DNA of 64,000 nucleotides from Eutypa lata. Lineage: Eukaryota; Ascomycota; Sordariomycetes; Xylariales; Diatrypaceae. The position numbers and the translations under genes are program-made. The notes beneath the pieces were generated by a model. The model searched no databases. It saw only the letters and a list, made by a program, of their open reading frames with translations, and was not told the origin of the DNA. Location of the stretch: assembly GCA_022661535.1 (NCBI GenBank), contig JAKULF010000003.1, positions 5,208,001-5,272,000 of the forward strand, given 5' to 3'. This document shows positions 32,698 through 42,934 of this stretch, piece after piece; position 1 is the first letter of the stretch, and the number at the start of each line of letters is the position of its first letter.

Positions 32698-35026
32698 TTA
32701 GCCTTCTGGTGAGAACATGTCCCAATCAAACGATTCCATCCATCCGAACCCGCCAAATTGCCCCCGGAGAGAAGATCGAGGTTGTTCTGCATTCCCTATC
32801 CAGCCAAATGGGTTTAGGGACTTGTCTACCATAGTCGGAGCTCCGGGCTCGTGCATCGATAATAAACTCTCGAGTTCGCCAATGAAGGCAGGTGCCTCGA
32901 CGGAAGACGGTGAAAGGTCTTGCAGAGCCCTTGCCCTTTTCTCCCATGCTTGTATCGTAAGTCTTGCAACGACTAAATAATATTTCGTGGATAAGCTATA
33001 GAACTCTTTATAATATTGATGAAACAGCTCGAGAACTTTCCAAGCCCTCTCTACTAGCTGTCCGGAGGTTCGCAATCTTAGTTGGTAAACCATCTAGTCA
33101 TAGCAAAACAGGTTGGTATTAGCGTGGATTTTAGGTCGGCATCTTAATGAAGTCAGGCAATGAGGTACAATCGACGTACAAAAATCAAAATATTGACTTG
33201 GAAGTTGATCGTAACTAACAACAGAGTTGAGGTGAATTAGAGCAAAGATTCGTAATAAGGGGGGGGTCCGGGTATCTCACTAATCCATACGAAATTGCCC
33301 GCCACTTTGGCCTTCTGATACAGGTATATAGTGAACTCAACTGAGATGATTGAAATCTTGAAAAGGTTATCTCCTGATGTCAAAATCTCATTGCCCCACT
33401 CTGGTTGCTCCCGTATTGGACAGGCCTGATCTCGCATCTTCTTGAGCATCGCATGACTGAAGTCGATGGCGAAATCGTGAAGCGGTCCAAAAGATCTTTC
33501 GCTGTACTTGTTGAAAAGTTCCGCTGTGTCTTGATCTATCTTATCCAGCCGCTTTCGTGCTTCCTCGATCCGAACGTTACTGGGTGCATCAGCGGTTCCC
33601 ATCTCGTTTTGCAGGAATACTTCGTCAATATCAGGTGCATTGATCCCAATTCTTGCTAACCGGAAGACTACCAGGCAGAAAATCATCTCCGTTGGACCTG
33701 GGCGAAGGTGGATCGACGTCATTGCTGGATAGAGATCCGAGTCATTAAGGTTGGAAGGCTCTTTGGTATCCCAATGGTGTGGAAGTATTCCGTGATTTAA
33801 ACCAGACGACGTTGCGTAAGCGGAATCAATCACTACAATCTGCCACCATATACGTCTCCTCATTTCGGCGTCAAACACAGATAAGCCCAACTGTTCACCA
33901 TCATGATGAAGCCCCATGTTTTGAGCAATACGAACAACTATGCCATTCTTAATCCAAGAAACATGGCTGCTGTCGTGATGGCCTGCCAAGGAGCACTACA
34001 TTCAAATTAGTGCCTCAATGACAACAAGGGTCTATTGAACATACCATATACAACACCAATGCCTGCAAGAGAACGATATCGTGGGACTTCATCAAATCAA
34101 CGCGTTTTAAAGCAATACGAACGCCGCTTGAGAAGCGATGGACTGCTTCACTTTTGGCATACCCAAGTAAGGCGATACATTCGTTCTCGGCCAAGGAGAT
34201 GGCGGCCATAGTGAAAATAGAGAAGAGCAAGGCTTCCTCGCTCCTAGGAATATCTACCCGGTGAGTGGCTATATTCACTAGCCTGGGTTGAAGAGTAGGG
34301 ACGTGTATCACCTTGATCAGAGGATTCACTCGATCAAGGAAGGTCTGCCATAAGGAAAACACATGCTTTGGCTCTGGATAAAACTCGTCCAAACTGGCCC
34401 TAGGCCCATTAGCCAAACTACAGTTGATCGGATCTGACATGATAGAGTCGGGGTCCGTGTTGGAATCGGCATTGTTTTCTTCACCGATATCGACCAATAA
34501 TTTTCGAATGGTCTGAAGCTAAAGCATTGTATTAACTTGGAAATCTTAATACTAAATAACCAGAAATATTCACAGTGTTCTTACCTCGCTGTGGATGCTG
34601 ACTAAGAGGTTGCTGTTCACAAACCTGACAGAACCACCGTCATTGGTGATGAGTTTTCCAACACATTCCGAGCACCTCTCTGATGAAGATCGCATAGTCG
34701 AGGTACTTGAAGACTCTAAGCTGGCATGGTCTGAAAGAAGCGCCTCGCACTTTGCCAACCTCTGCTGTAAATCTTCATTATTAAGCTTCCTCCTTTTCCG
34801 AACAGGTGTAGGATTGCTCGGTATACACTCGGTATGGGCCTGAAGCTCACAATCAGTATGTTGAAAGGTGATAGTTTAAGGTACTAGTAGAATGAACTAT
34901 GCTACCTATGTAGCTTACCTTGATGCAATTTGAGCAAGGGTCATTCCTGTCGCATCTTCTTTTCCGTGTTCGGCAGAACGTGCAGGCAAGAACACGTGGA
35001 CTATTTAAAGATTCATTGGACGGCAT
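32698..35026 (-). CDS. Zn2Cys6 fungal transcription factor (regulator 1)
   Basis: Five exons, 35026-34919, 34839-34585, 34518-34045, 33995-33291 and 33093-32698, all phase 0, give 645 aa. The zinc cluster C-x2-C-x6-C-x5-C-x2-C-x6-C (C15-C41) is completed only after splicing exons 1 and 2. A KRRK basic stretch and a coiled-coil-like LQQRLAKCEALL follow. The middle homology region includes EALLFSIFTMAAISL, VLYMCSLAGHHDSS, GIVVRIAQNMGLHHDG and MRRRIWWQIVVIDS. It ends FGWMESFDWDMFSPEG, acidic-aromatic like an activation domain. It is related to regulator 2 at 37443 across the whole middle region. Exon 3 may begin at 34512 instead of 34518. Its place between the BVMO and the exporter suggests a cluster regulator. 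Confidence 0.85.
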
Positions 35027-35423
35027 ATTGAACACAAATATTGAAGTATAAATATATCAGATATCAGATGACCGTTTAACTTGCAAAGCTAGAACTTAAT
35101 GAAGAAGGTAACTATACAAAGCATGTGGTGGACATGAAGCGGCTCGACTGGATGTTATTAACCTAACTGCCCTGACCACCCGGTGGTAGGTGGTTATGCG
35201 GAAACACTGGGCTCATATAGTCGTTTATCACGTGATATAACCCCGTTATGATCATATAACATTTCACAATACATTAAACAGCTATATGTACTAACAAATA
35301 GCGTGTCTTGTAAACACAACTCTGATGTGAGATGTCTGCTTTAATTAGGGAATGTCTTATACCGTAGGATGCGAGCAGAAAACATACGAGACAGGACAGG
35401 CGTGTTTAACAACCCTTCAAACC

Positions 35424-37078
35424 TCAGCCGGCTGCAAATTTAGAAATAGCACGTAGCTTCGGTCCGAAGAACCAGAAGACGAATGGGGCTGCCCAGCCAA
35501 TGCCGATACTGATGAAGGCCAAGACACTGGTGCCCCAACCATACCCTAGATCAGCGTACATGTATGGAGCAAACAGAGGGAATCCGAAACCAGCCAAACT
35601 GCGCAGGATAGCGCAGGCGGCCATGGCACTAGCAGCATAGGTCTGGTAACTGTCGACGATATAAGTTTGCATGCCTTGCAGGCACGAGATAGTCCCAGCG
35701 GTGAAAATCAAGGCACCGATGTTAGGCATAATCCAATGCGCGCGGGCCTCAACGCTCCAGCCGTACCAGAAGAGGCCAATGGTAGTAATGACAGATCCGA
35801 CGCCCATACACGGAATCCTGTACTCTGGTTGACCGACGTCGCCATTCTTCGCCTTGAGGTTCTTGTAGATACGGTCGACGAGCTTGATATTGATGATGAG
35901 ACCAACGAACGACCCGATGGCAATCGATAGGTAGTTGAGCCCGCTAATGCCTAAACTCTCGTCATACCATTCGGTCCAAATGGCCGGAAATGTTGCAAAC
36001 ATCAGATATGTGGTTCCGAACAGGTAGCCCATATATAATGAGATGCAGGTGACGATGGGCTGTGTCGTGAACATCCGCATGGGTCGAACCAGGGCGTGCA
36101 AGAGCTTTGCTATAAGGCTCTCTACCTTCTCGTCAGTGTGGAGATTGTCATTTCCTGTCTCCTTGGCCAACCGGTCTCTCTTCTTTCTTAGGAGGGTACC
36201 CGGATGCGACTCACGCAGCCACACCATCCCAACTAGTTGAACGGCAAGAGCTGCAGCACTCGTGGACCAGAAGACCCATCGCCAAGTCGAGTATTCGGCA
36301 ATGAAACCTCCCGCTATTGGGCCGATAACGGGTCCTAGGATCGGACCTAAAGTGTAGAGGCCCATGGCCTTTCCGCGCTCCTCCGATTCCCAGGTATCGC
36401 TGGAGCGATAGCGGGTTAGCAAAGAACGATATGCGTGGGTACTTGAAGGGAAAGGGGTGGGGAAGGAGAAGGATACGGGAAGGGTCTGCTTTACCTGATA
36501 GCACCACTACCCAATGCAAGAGGGGCGCTGCCGCCGATACCAGCGAGAAAGCGGAAGGCAAAGAACTGGGATTTATTTTGAGCAAAACCGCAGCCGAAGT
36601 TCCAGGCCAGATACCAGACGTTGCTGATCTGCAGGAGTCGCACACGGCCGTAAAGTTCAGACGCAGGGCCGAAAAAGATAGGACCGACAGCATAGGCAAG
36701 GATGAAGATGGCCAGAGAAAGGTAGACTTCGAATTCAGTTTGCATGCCGAGAGCTTCGCCCAGCTTGTTCATGGCCGGCGCGATCATGGCAGATGAGACA
36801 GGCGAGATGAATACAAACAGCGAGACAGCATAGGTATATCTCCACTTGATGTTGTTAGGCCAGTTCTTTGGATTCTCGGGGTCTTCCGGCCCGTCCCAGG
36901 TGACGAGGTTTGGGTCTTTTAGGGACTGGGTTGTGTTTTTGTCCTCAAAAGACTCGGATTTGCTTGCTTCCAGGTCTCGTTCCCCTGAAGGCATGTTGGT
37001 AGATGTGTCTAGCTCGGTGTCCTTTGACGACTCGAACGACATCGCACTCGCGGGGGCAATCTCTGTTGAACAAGCCAT
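35424..37078 (-). CDS. MFS multidrug-type exporter (DHA1 family)
   Basis: Two exons, 37078-36495 and 36399-35424 (intron 95 nt), give 519 aa. A charged N-terminal region contains the family tag TWDGPEDPENPKNW, then about 12 membrane segments: YAVSLFVFISPVSSAMIAPAMNKL, motif A-like GPASELYGRVRLLQ, FRFLAGIGGSAPLALGSGAI, then across the splice SDTWESEERGKAMGLYTLGPILGPVIGPIAGGF. These are features of fungal DHA1 drug:proton antiporters, which export xenobiotics or the host's own metabolites. It faces regulator 2 across a 364-bp shared promoter. In this position a metabolite-export or self-protection role is likely, by inference. Confidence 0.9.
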
Positions 37079-37208
37079 ACTGAGGTTTATTGTTTGACTA
37101 GTTGCTGAGGTATATCTATGTTTTCCTTTATTGGAAGTTTCTGGGGAATACGCAAGGTATTTATTTATTCCTGTCTTGACGCGAGGAGACTGTATAAGAG
37201 TCTATGAG

Positions 37209-37294
37209 CCAATAAGAACCACGGATTTCAGCTCGGGTCCGTACCGAAGAAGAGAAGAGTGGTGATGCGCCCGACGCCCGACGCCCGAGCCAAT
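37209..37294. promoter_or_regulatory. Shared MFS/regulator-2 promoter: two CCAAT boxes, CGG-N7-CCG, three CGCCCGA repeats
   Basis: Within the divergent promoter: CCAAT at 37209-37213 and 37290-37294; TCGG-N7-CCGA at 37233-37247 (CGG 37234-37236, CCG 37244-37246), a layout that Zn2Cys6 dimers can bind; and three perfect tandem copies of CGCCCGA at 37268-37288. All are read directly; function is inferred from position and consensus. Confidence 0.45.
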
Positions 37295-37442
37295 GAAAAC
37301 CTTAGAAATTGCCCGAGATTTACCTACTCAAGTCCTCAATGTTACTATATTCCACATGCAGTCTACGAATTATTTACAATGTAGTACTACCTACCTACAT
37401 GTATAAACTGACGGCATACCTACGAGTCTACTAAGTAGCACA

Positions 37443-39542
37443 ATGGAGGCCTCTACTCCCGACCCCACAGTAGCCCGGCCCGGGCCCGTGACTATCGCTC
37501 CGGCGCCTAGCAAGACGACTACACCTTCCGACAGTCGTGACTCGCCCTTACCGCAGGCCAATTTGATGCCTTATACCTGTCAATCCTGTGTACGTCGAAA
37601 AGTAAGATGTGATAGGACCATCCCGGCATGCTCCAGCTGCGCCAAAACGAAGCTCGAGTGCATTTATCGCGCGCCGCCCCCACCGCGACCCCGAAGGCGA
37701 AAGCGCAGCACAGGGGACGGGGAAGATGTGGATCCGGATGCGCGAGGGAATTTACCCCGGAAGACAGAATCTCCCTCGCATAAGAAAGAGGGAGAACCAC
37801 GCCAAGGGAACAAATCGCTTGTTCCCGTCCGTACTAGCGACCATGTCGACCCGGTCGGGATTGGAACGCTGCTGTCCGGCAATGGAAAATCCAGATATAT
37901 CGACAGTCGCCTTTGGGTAGATGCTAGGAAAGAGCTAGATGTACGGGAAATGTCCGGTCACGAGGAGGACGACGACCAAAATGCACCAGTGGGCAATACT
38001 CGGCTAGTACAGAATCCAATCTCCAGCGCTCTACTCGGGGATCAGCAAAGCCTATCCGCCTACCATCCGGACCACCAGGATGCGATGAAGCTTTGGGCCA
38101 CACACGTTCAAAATGTCGAGCCTCTCTGCAAAGTCTTACACATCCCTACAACGGCGAGAATAGTCGAAACAGTGTCGCAGCAGCCGCTATCGGCCTCCAG
38201 AGCGGACGAGTGCCTACTCTTCTCTATCTACCACTTCGCCGTGTTTTCTATGGCTGATGATAGTTGTATGCGCGAGTTTGGACAGTCACGGACTGCATTA
38301 CTCCACAGGTATCAATTTGCTGTTCGACAGGCACTAGTCAACGCGTCGTGGCTCAAGACTACGGAAATGCCCGTCATGCAAGCGTATGTGCTCTTCCTGA
38401 TCGTCATGCGCTCTCAAACCGATCATAATACATTTTGGATCATGACGGGCGTCGCCATCCGCATTGCGCAGCGTATGGGGTTGCATCGCGACGGTGAGAG
38501 TCTCGGCCTGCCTCCTTTTGACGTACAGATGAGGCGGCGGCTCTGGTGGCAACTTCTCCCGCTTGATGGCTATGCCGGTCAACTCTCAGGTACCGGAATC
38601 TCCGTGCCGCCCAACAGCTGGGACACGAAACCGCCTCTCAACGTAAACGATGATCAGATCTACCCGGGCATGACGCATTGGCCGGAAGAGCGAAAGGGGG
38701 CATCCGAAATGATTTTCTGCCTCACGAGAGTGGAACTGTCTAACTTCTACACCCGAACCGGAGTCAGAACAAAGGATATCGGCCCTGCGATTGAACTCAG
38801 AGATAGCACAGAACTGGATAAGCTGATCAACGAAGTGGAGGACACCATTGAAACCAAGTATCTGCGGTACTGCGAAATTGTCAACCCGCTTCACTTCCTG
38901 ACGCTTGCGGTTGCAAGGTCGGCTATGAATGTGGTCCGACTGCACAACCGGATGAAGCGAACCATGGGCGACGTAGAACGAAGGGAGCTCTATACTCTTG
39001 CGCAGAAGATTCTTGACAGCGACAGCGCTGTTTACAGGGATCTCAACCTGAACAAGTTTCACTGGCACACCAGAGCATCTTTCCTATGGGACGCGTTGAT
39101 ATGCACCCTAAGTAGCTTAGCTAAGCCCGACTTCTTTACACCCGCAGAGCTAGACAGTACCTGGAGCAGGATGGCAGACGTCTATGCCAACCATTACGAA
39201 ATCGTCGAGGGCAGAGGGGCATTTCATATCGCAGTGGGCAAGGCAACCCTCGAGGCTTGGAAAGTCAACCCACCAAGCGATTCCATGCAAGAACCAGCTT
39301 TCATCGCCATGCTCCGCTCTCAACGCAGCAAGAACAATGCTACCAAACGCCCGGATGTCGTGACTAGTGTAACGACCCCCAGCAGTGGGACTGTTGAGAC
39401 CACGTCCTCCCTTGATGCGCTCTCTGGTGGCCTCGATGGAACGGATCTGAATTTTGAAGAAGATTTCAATTCCATGACGACGGATTGGATGTTTTGGGAC
39501 CAGTTCAGCCACCCACATGGGCCGCACACGGGCCGATTCTAA
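37443..39542 (+). CDS. Zn2Cys6 fungal transcription factor (regulator 2)
   Basis: Intronless, 699 aa. The zinc cluster CQSCVRRKVRCDRTIPACSSCAKTKLEC (C46-C73) is preceded by a Pro/Ser-rich N-terminus and followed by PRPRRRKR, a likely nuclear-localisation and linker region. The fungal transcription-factor middle domain spans about residues 210-480: ECLLFSIYHFAVFSMADD, GVAIRIAQRMGLHRDG, MRRRLWWQLLPLDG, SEMIFCLTRVELS. The C-terminal tail is acidic (LNFEEDFNSMTTDWMFWD). It resembles regulator 1 in order and motifs, yet has no introns. It is divergent from the exporter and likely controls it and perhaps its own transcription. Sure of family; target genes inferred. Confidence 0.92.
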   Translation: MEASTPDPTVARPGPVTIAPAPSKTTTPSDSRDSPLPQANLMPYTCQSCVRRKVRCDRTIPACSSCAKTKLECIYRAPPPPRPRRRKRSTGDGEDVDPDARGNLPRKTESPSHKKEGEPRQGNKSLVPVRTSDHVDPVGIGTLLSGNGKSRYIDSRLWVDARKELDVREMSGHEEDDDQNAPVGNTRLVQNPISSALLGDQQSLSAYHPDHQDAMKLWATHVQNVEPLCKVLHIPTTARIVETVSQQPLSASRADECLLFSIYHFAVFSMADDSCMREFGQSRTALLHRYQFAVRQALVNASWLKTTEMPVMQAYVLFLIVMRSQTDHNTFWIMTGVAIRIAQRMGLHRDGESLGLPPFDVQMRRRLWWQLLPLDGYAGQLSGTGISVPPNSWDTKPPLNVNDDQIYPGMTHWPEERKGASEMIFCLTRVELSNFYTRTGVRTKDIGPAIELRDSTELDKLINEVEDTIETKYLRYCEIVNPLHFLTLAVARSAMNVVRLHNRMKRTMGDVERRELYTLAQKILDSDSAVYRDLNLNKFHWHTRASFLWDALICTLSSLAKPDFFTPAELDSTWSRMADVYANHYEIVEGRGAFHIAVGKATLEAWKVNPPSDSMQEPAFIAMLRSQRSKNNATKRPDVVTSVTTPSSGTVETTSSLDALSGGLDGTDLNFEEDFNSMTTDWMFWDQFSHPHGPHTGRF

Positions 39543-40152
39543 CTAAACCCCAGGCCGCATATTATGTGCATGGTTAGATATCTTCTCACTCCTGTTCTCC
39601 CCTCTTACGGATTCCAATGAATCCACACACATGCATTCACTAGATCTGCGGTGTACCTATAACCTTTGTCAGCTCTAGTGGCGAGGTATCCCGGCCAATG
39701 GTCGTCTGTCAGGGGCAGTGGGGCGCTACTTGGCACGAAAACTCTAGCGACATATGGGCTTGGCTCCAGAAATCGCGCCAGCGCGCTCTATAGGGGGCAT
39801 AATAAAAATCCGATGCCTTATTCTATGCGTGCTTACTTTCAACCTCGCGGAGGCGATATCATTATATTTCCTTACAAGCCTAATTTTTTAAACCGATATG
39901 CCTACTCCAACGCCATGCCTCTTAGCACCGCTTCCCCCAAGGGATAGCACAGAACTTATCTAGTGACCTATGTATATATTGCCCGTCTGGTTGTTTTCGT
40001 CCAACAGGCCCCGGCCCCCTTCCCAGACTAACCATCAAACAACTCCAATTTATGAATATACAAGCCTATATTAACCATCGTTGGTTTCACTCAGTAGAAA
40101 TCCATTTTAAATCTTACGTTTGCTAGTACTGGACCCCTATCCAGAAGCTAAG
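39543..40152. other. Intergenic stretch between regulator 2 and the prenyl synthase
   Basis: No gene recognised. A 93-codon open frame at 39666-39947 has no family signal. Confidence 0.4.
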
Positions 40153-41343
40153 ATGCCCACTTCTCTGGACAGGTTCGAAAGGATATTCCCCACGTTGGTA
40201 GAGGATCTCAGAGAGCAATGTTGCGAGCAATACCATCTTCCAGTTGAAGCCTGGAAGTGGTTTGAAAAGGTGCCATGATATGATCTCACTTCCTGCTGTC
40301 CATAGCATGCACTCATCGGCTTATAACTGCTGTATAGTCCATCAACCACAACGCCGTAGGGGGGAAGTACAACCGAGCGCTTTCCGTGATTGACACAACT
40401 GAGCTCTTGCTCGGCCGCGAGCTGACGGCAGGTGAATACTTCGATGCCGCGACACTGGGTTGGGTGATCGAGCTATTGCAAGGCATGATACTCGTCTTGG
40501 ACGATATAATGGATTCATCCACGGTGCGTCGCAACCGGCCGTGCTGGTACCTTATGCCTGGAGTCGGTATGGCTGCCGTGAATGACGCCCCAATGCTCGA
40601 GGGTGCCGTCTACATCCTGCTGAAGAAGCATTTCAAGGGTCACCCAGCATATGTAAGCTAGCCTGCACTCCCTCACGTTTTCTTAATAATTAGACACACC
40701 ATCCAGTCCTTCTCCTAACAACCTTTACTTTCAGGTAGACATGATCGAGCTATTCCATGAGGTGTCATTCCAGATAGAGCTGGGGCAGAGTTACGATATG
40801 ATTGCCACGCCGCAGAACGGCGTCGACTTGGACAGCTTCAACCTGGACAAGTGGACATTCATCGCCAATTTCAAGACGTCATACTATACCTTCTATCTTC
40901 CCGTTGCTCTAGCCCTCCATTACACCGACAAAGCATCCTCGCACAATCTGAAGCAAGCAAAGGATATCCTCATCCCCATGGGTGAATACTTCCAAGTCCA
41001 AGACGACTATCTAGACAACTTCATGGATCCCTCTATACGAGGCAAGACAGGTACAGACATTCAGGACAACAAATGTACCTGGCTTGTAAACCAGGCTCTA
41101 CAGAGGTGCACACCGGCTCAGGGAAAGGTGCTGGAGGATAATTATGGCCGAAAAGATGATCAGTGCCAAGAGAAGGTTAAGGGCCTCTATGACGAACTAG
41201 CTCTGGAGCAGTTATACCAGGAATACCAGGAGACCAAGGTGGCCGATCTGAAACAGAAGATAGACATGGTCGACGAGACCCAGGGGCTGAAGAAGGGGAT
41301 TTTCGAAGAGTTTTTGAAGAAGATCTACAACAGGAGTAAGTGA
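40153..41343 (+). CDS. Farnesyl-diphosphate-synthase-like trans-prenyltransferase with altered chain-length site
   Basis: Three exons, 40153-40269, 40338-40652 and 40735-41343, all phase 0, give 346 aa, the standard FPPS length. The first Asp-rich motif DDIMD is at 94-98 and the second DDYLD at 234-238. [10 protein letters not shown], the basic [11 protein letters not shown] region, [29 protein letters not shown] and [16 protein letters not shown] are canonical. The sequence ends IYNRSK, as eukaryotic FPPS do. Residues -5 and -4 before DDIMD are M89 and I90, where FPPS normally has two aromatics; loss of these is known to permit products longer than C15. Intron 1 has a weak donor (GTGCCA). 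Beside BVMO, FMO, exporter and regulators it is likely a dedicated pathway copy rather than the housekeeping gene. Confidence 0.92.
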
Positions 41344-42934
41344 ATGAGGCATATTGCAAGGTTCATCTTCATGTACGGCATCCAGTAGACTGTCTAAGGA
41401 ATGAAACTAGTGTATGCTGAACTCGATGCTCGGGGTTAGGCTGTTATGAATTTATTGTACTTCATCTATGTTACCGATAATTAAGCCCCAACAGCGTTGC
41501 GCCCAGCGTAGAATCACCCATGGCACATTTGTGTATATATTTCATCACTCGGCGATCTTACTCAATAACAGGAAGAAACTGGCAAAGGAAGGGGGCAATA
41601 GAAAAGGCAGGCGGGGTGAGTAGAGTCCTCATTACGTACGTAATAAAATTGCACCGAATTGCAGATGTGGCGTTTGTTATGAAGAATATTCTGCGATATA
41701 TTATCTAGTCTTTGATCGTTGGGGCAAATCCCTATTGGACACTCAACCTGCTACACAAGTTATAATCCTGCAGCAATAATCCAATCACGTCGGATACAGA
41801 TTGCATGTAAGCCGCCACATATAACGGCATAGGCTGAAACCACATTAGTGTATTCATATGTTTACTTAGGTGGTGGGTGGTCAGGTGGTTTAACTGACAG
41901 CTGACTGAGAGGATCTACAGTGTGATGTATGTTATACATGTGCTACACTGCATCATCGGTGATACCGATGGAGACTCCCTTAGGACATTTGTCATTACAC
42001 AGAGATAGGGTTAAATCAGGATGTACGCCAACTGCATAATGGTATAGACTCTTGGACGATGTCTACTAGACTTCGCAGCACTTATGCTACGTCAGGTGCT
42101 ACCCAAGAGTAAATATGGTTTTAAATGGATTCGACTAGCTGTGTTCCTCTGAATGATTATTAAGGTGTGAAGCTTAAATTTGAGGTCACCACCATACGCT
42201 CCGGCAACAGACATCCCTTGTTACATACGGCAGCACACGGTTGATGATCAATGATACCTGTCAGATAGGCCGATTTAAGGGGGAGTGGAAACGTTCGAGT
42301 GCTGACTATTCAAGTGGCGCGGAGGAGTTGCTAAACAAAGCCTAAAACTTGCGGTACCTTTACAGGCTGTCGCTTCGACATAGATAAGCACGACTAGAGT
42401 CGAAGGCTAAGTGATCAAAAGCTACCTAGAGGAGGCCTTGAGAAACTTCAAAGCCTTCGTACGAAGTATGTAGGTCGTCGAAAACTACAGAGGTGGTCAG
42501 AAGCTCAGTGGCCCAGAGGGAATGTAGGATGCACCCAATCAATGAGGGTATGGTAAGTAGCACTAGGACCACTTGGTTCCGCACGGACCCATTTAGATAT
42601 GTTATCCGACCAGTGCCTCGAAACAAAAATATCCCTTCGTATAATAATAATCTTTATTTGCTTATGTGAGAGAACAAGCGGCTAGCTCCGAAATAGCCCC
42701 CCAACCGATGTTGCCACGGACTACTCTAGAATCTCAAGACCATAGTTAACTGCGAAATCTTTGACAGGTTCCGTGAATGGCCATAGGCTGTGAAACACTG
42801 CCAAATTTCGGTCTACTGGGGCGATTTCGAACTGCAGCCCCTCTACATACAGTTAAAGTTGAAGGGGAGTGGCTCGTTCGTCCCGTGTGGCGAGGTACCT
42901 AACTCCGTGGCGGATCTTCGCAGAACGCCGGATT
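41344..42934. other. Intergenic stretch
   Basis: No supported gene. Short open frames only, with TTGGGGCAAATC- and GGTGGGTGGTCAGGTGG-type simple stretches. No terpene cyclase remnant was recognised. Confidence 0.45.

Noticed and set aside
33981..33989. CAG acceptor for exon 4 of regulator 1
   Set aside because: Would break the frame after a phase-0 donor; the TAG acceptor before 33995 keeps phase and gives the expected CSLAGHHDSS segment.
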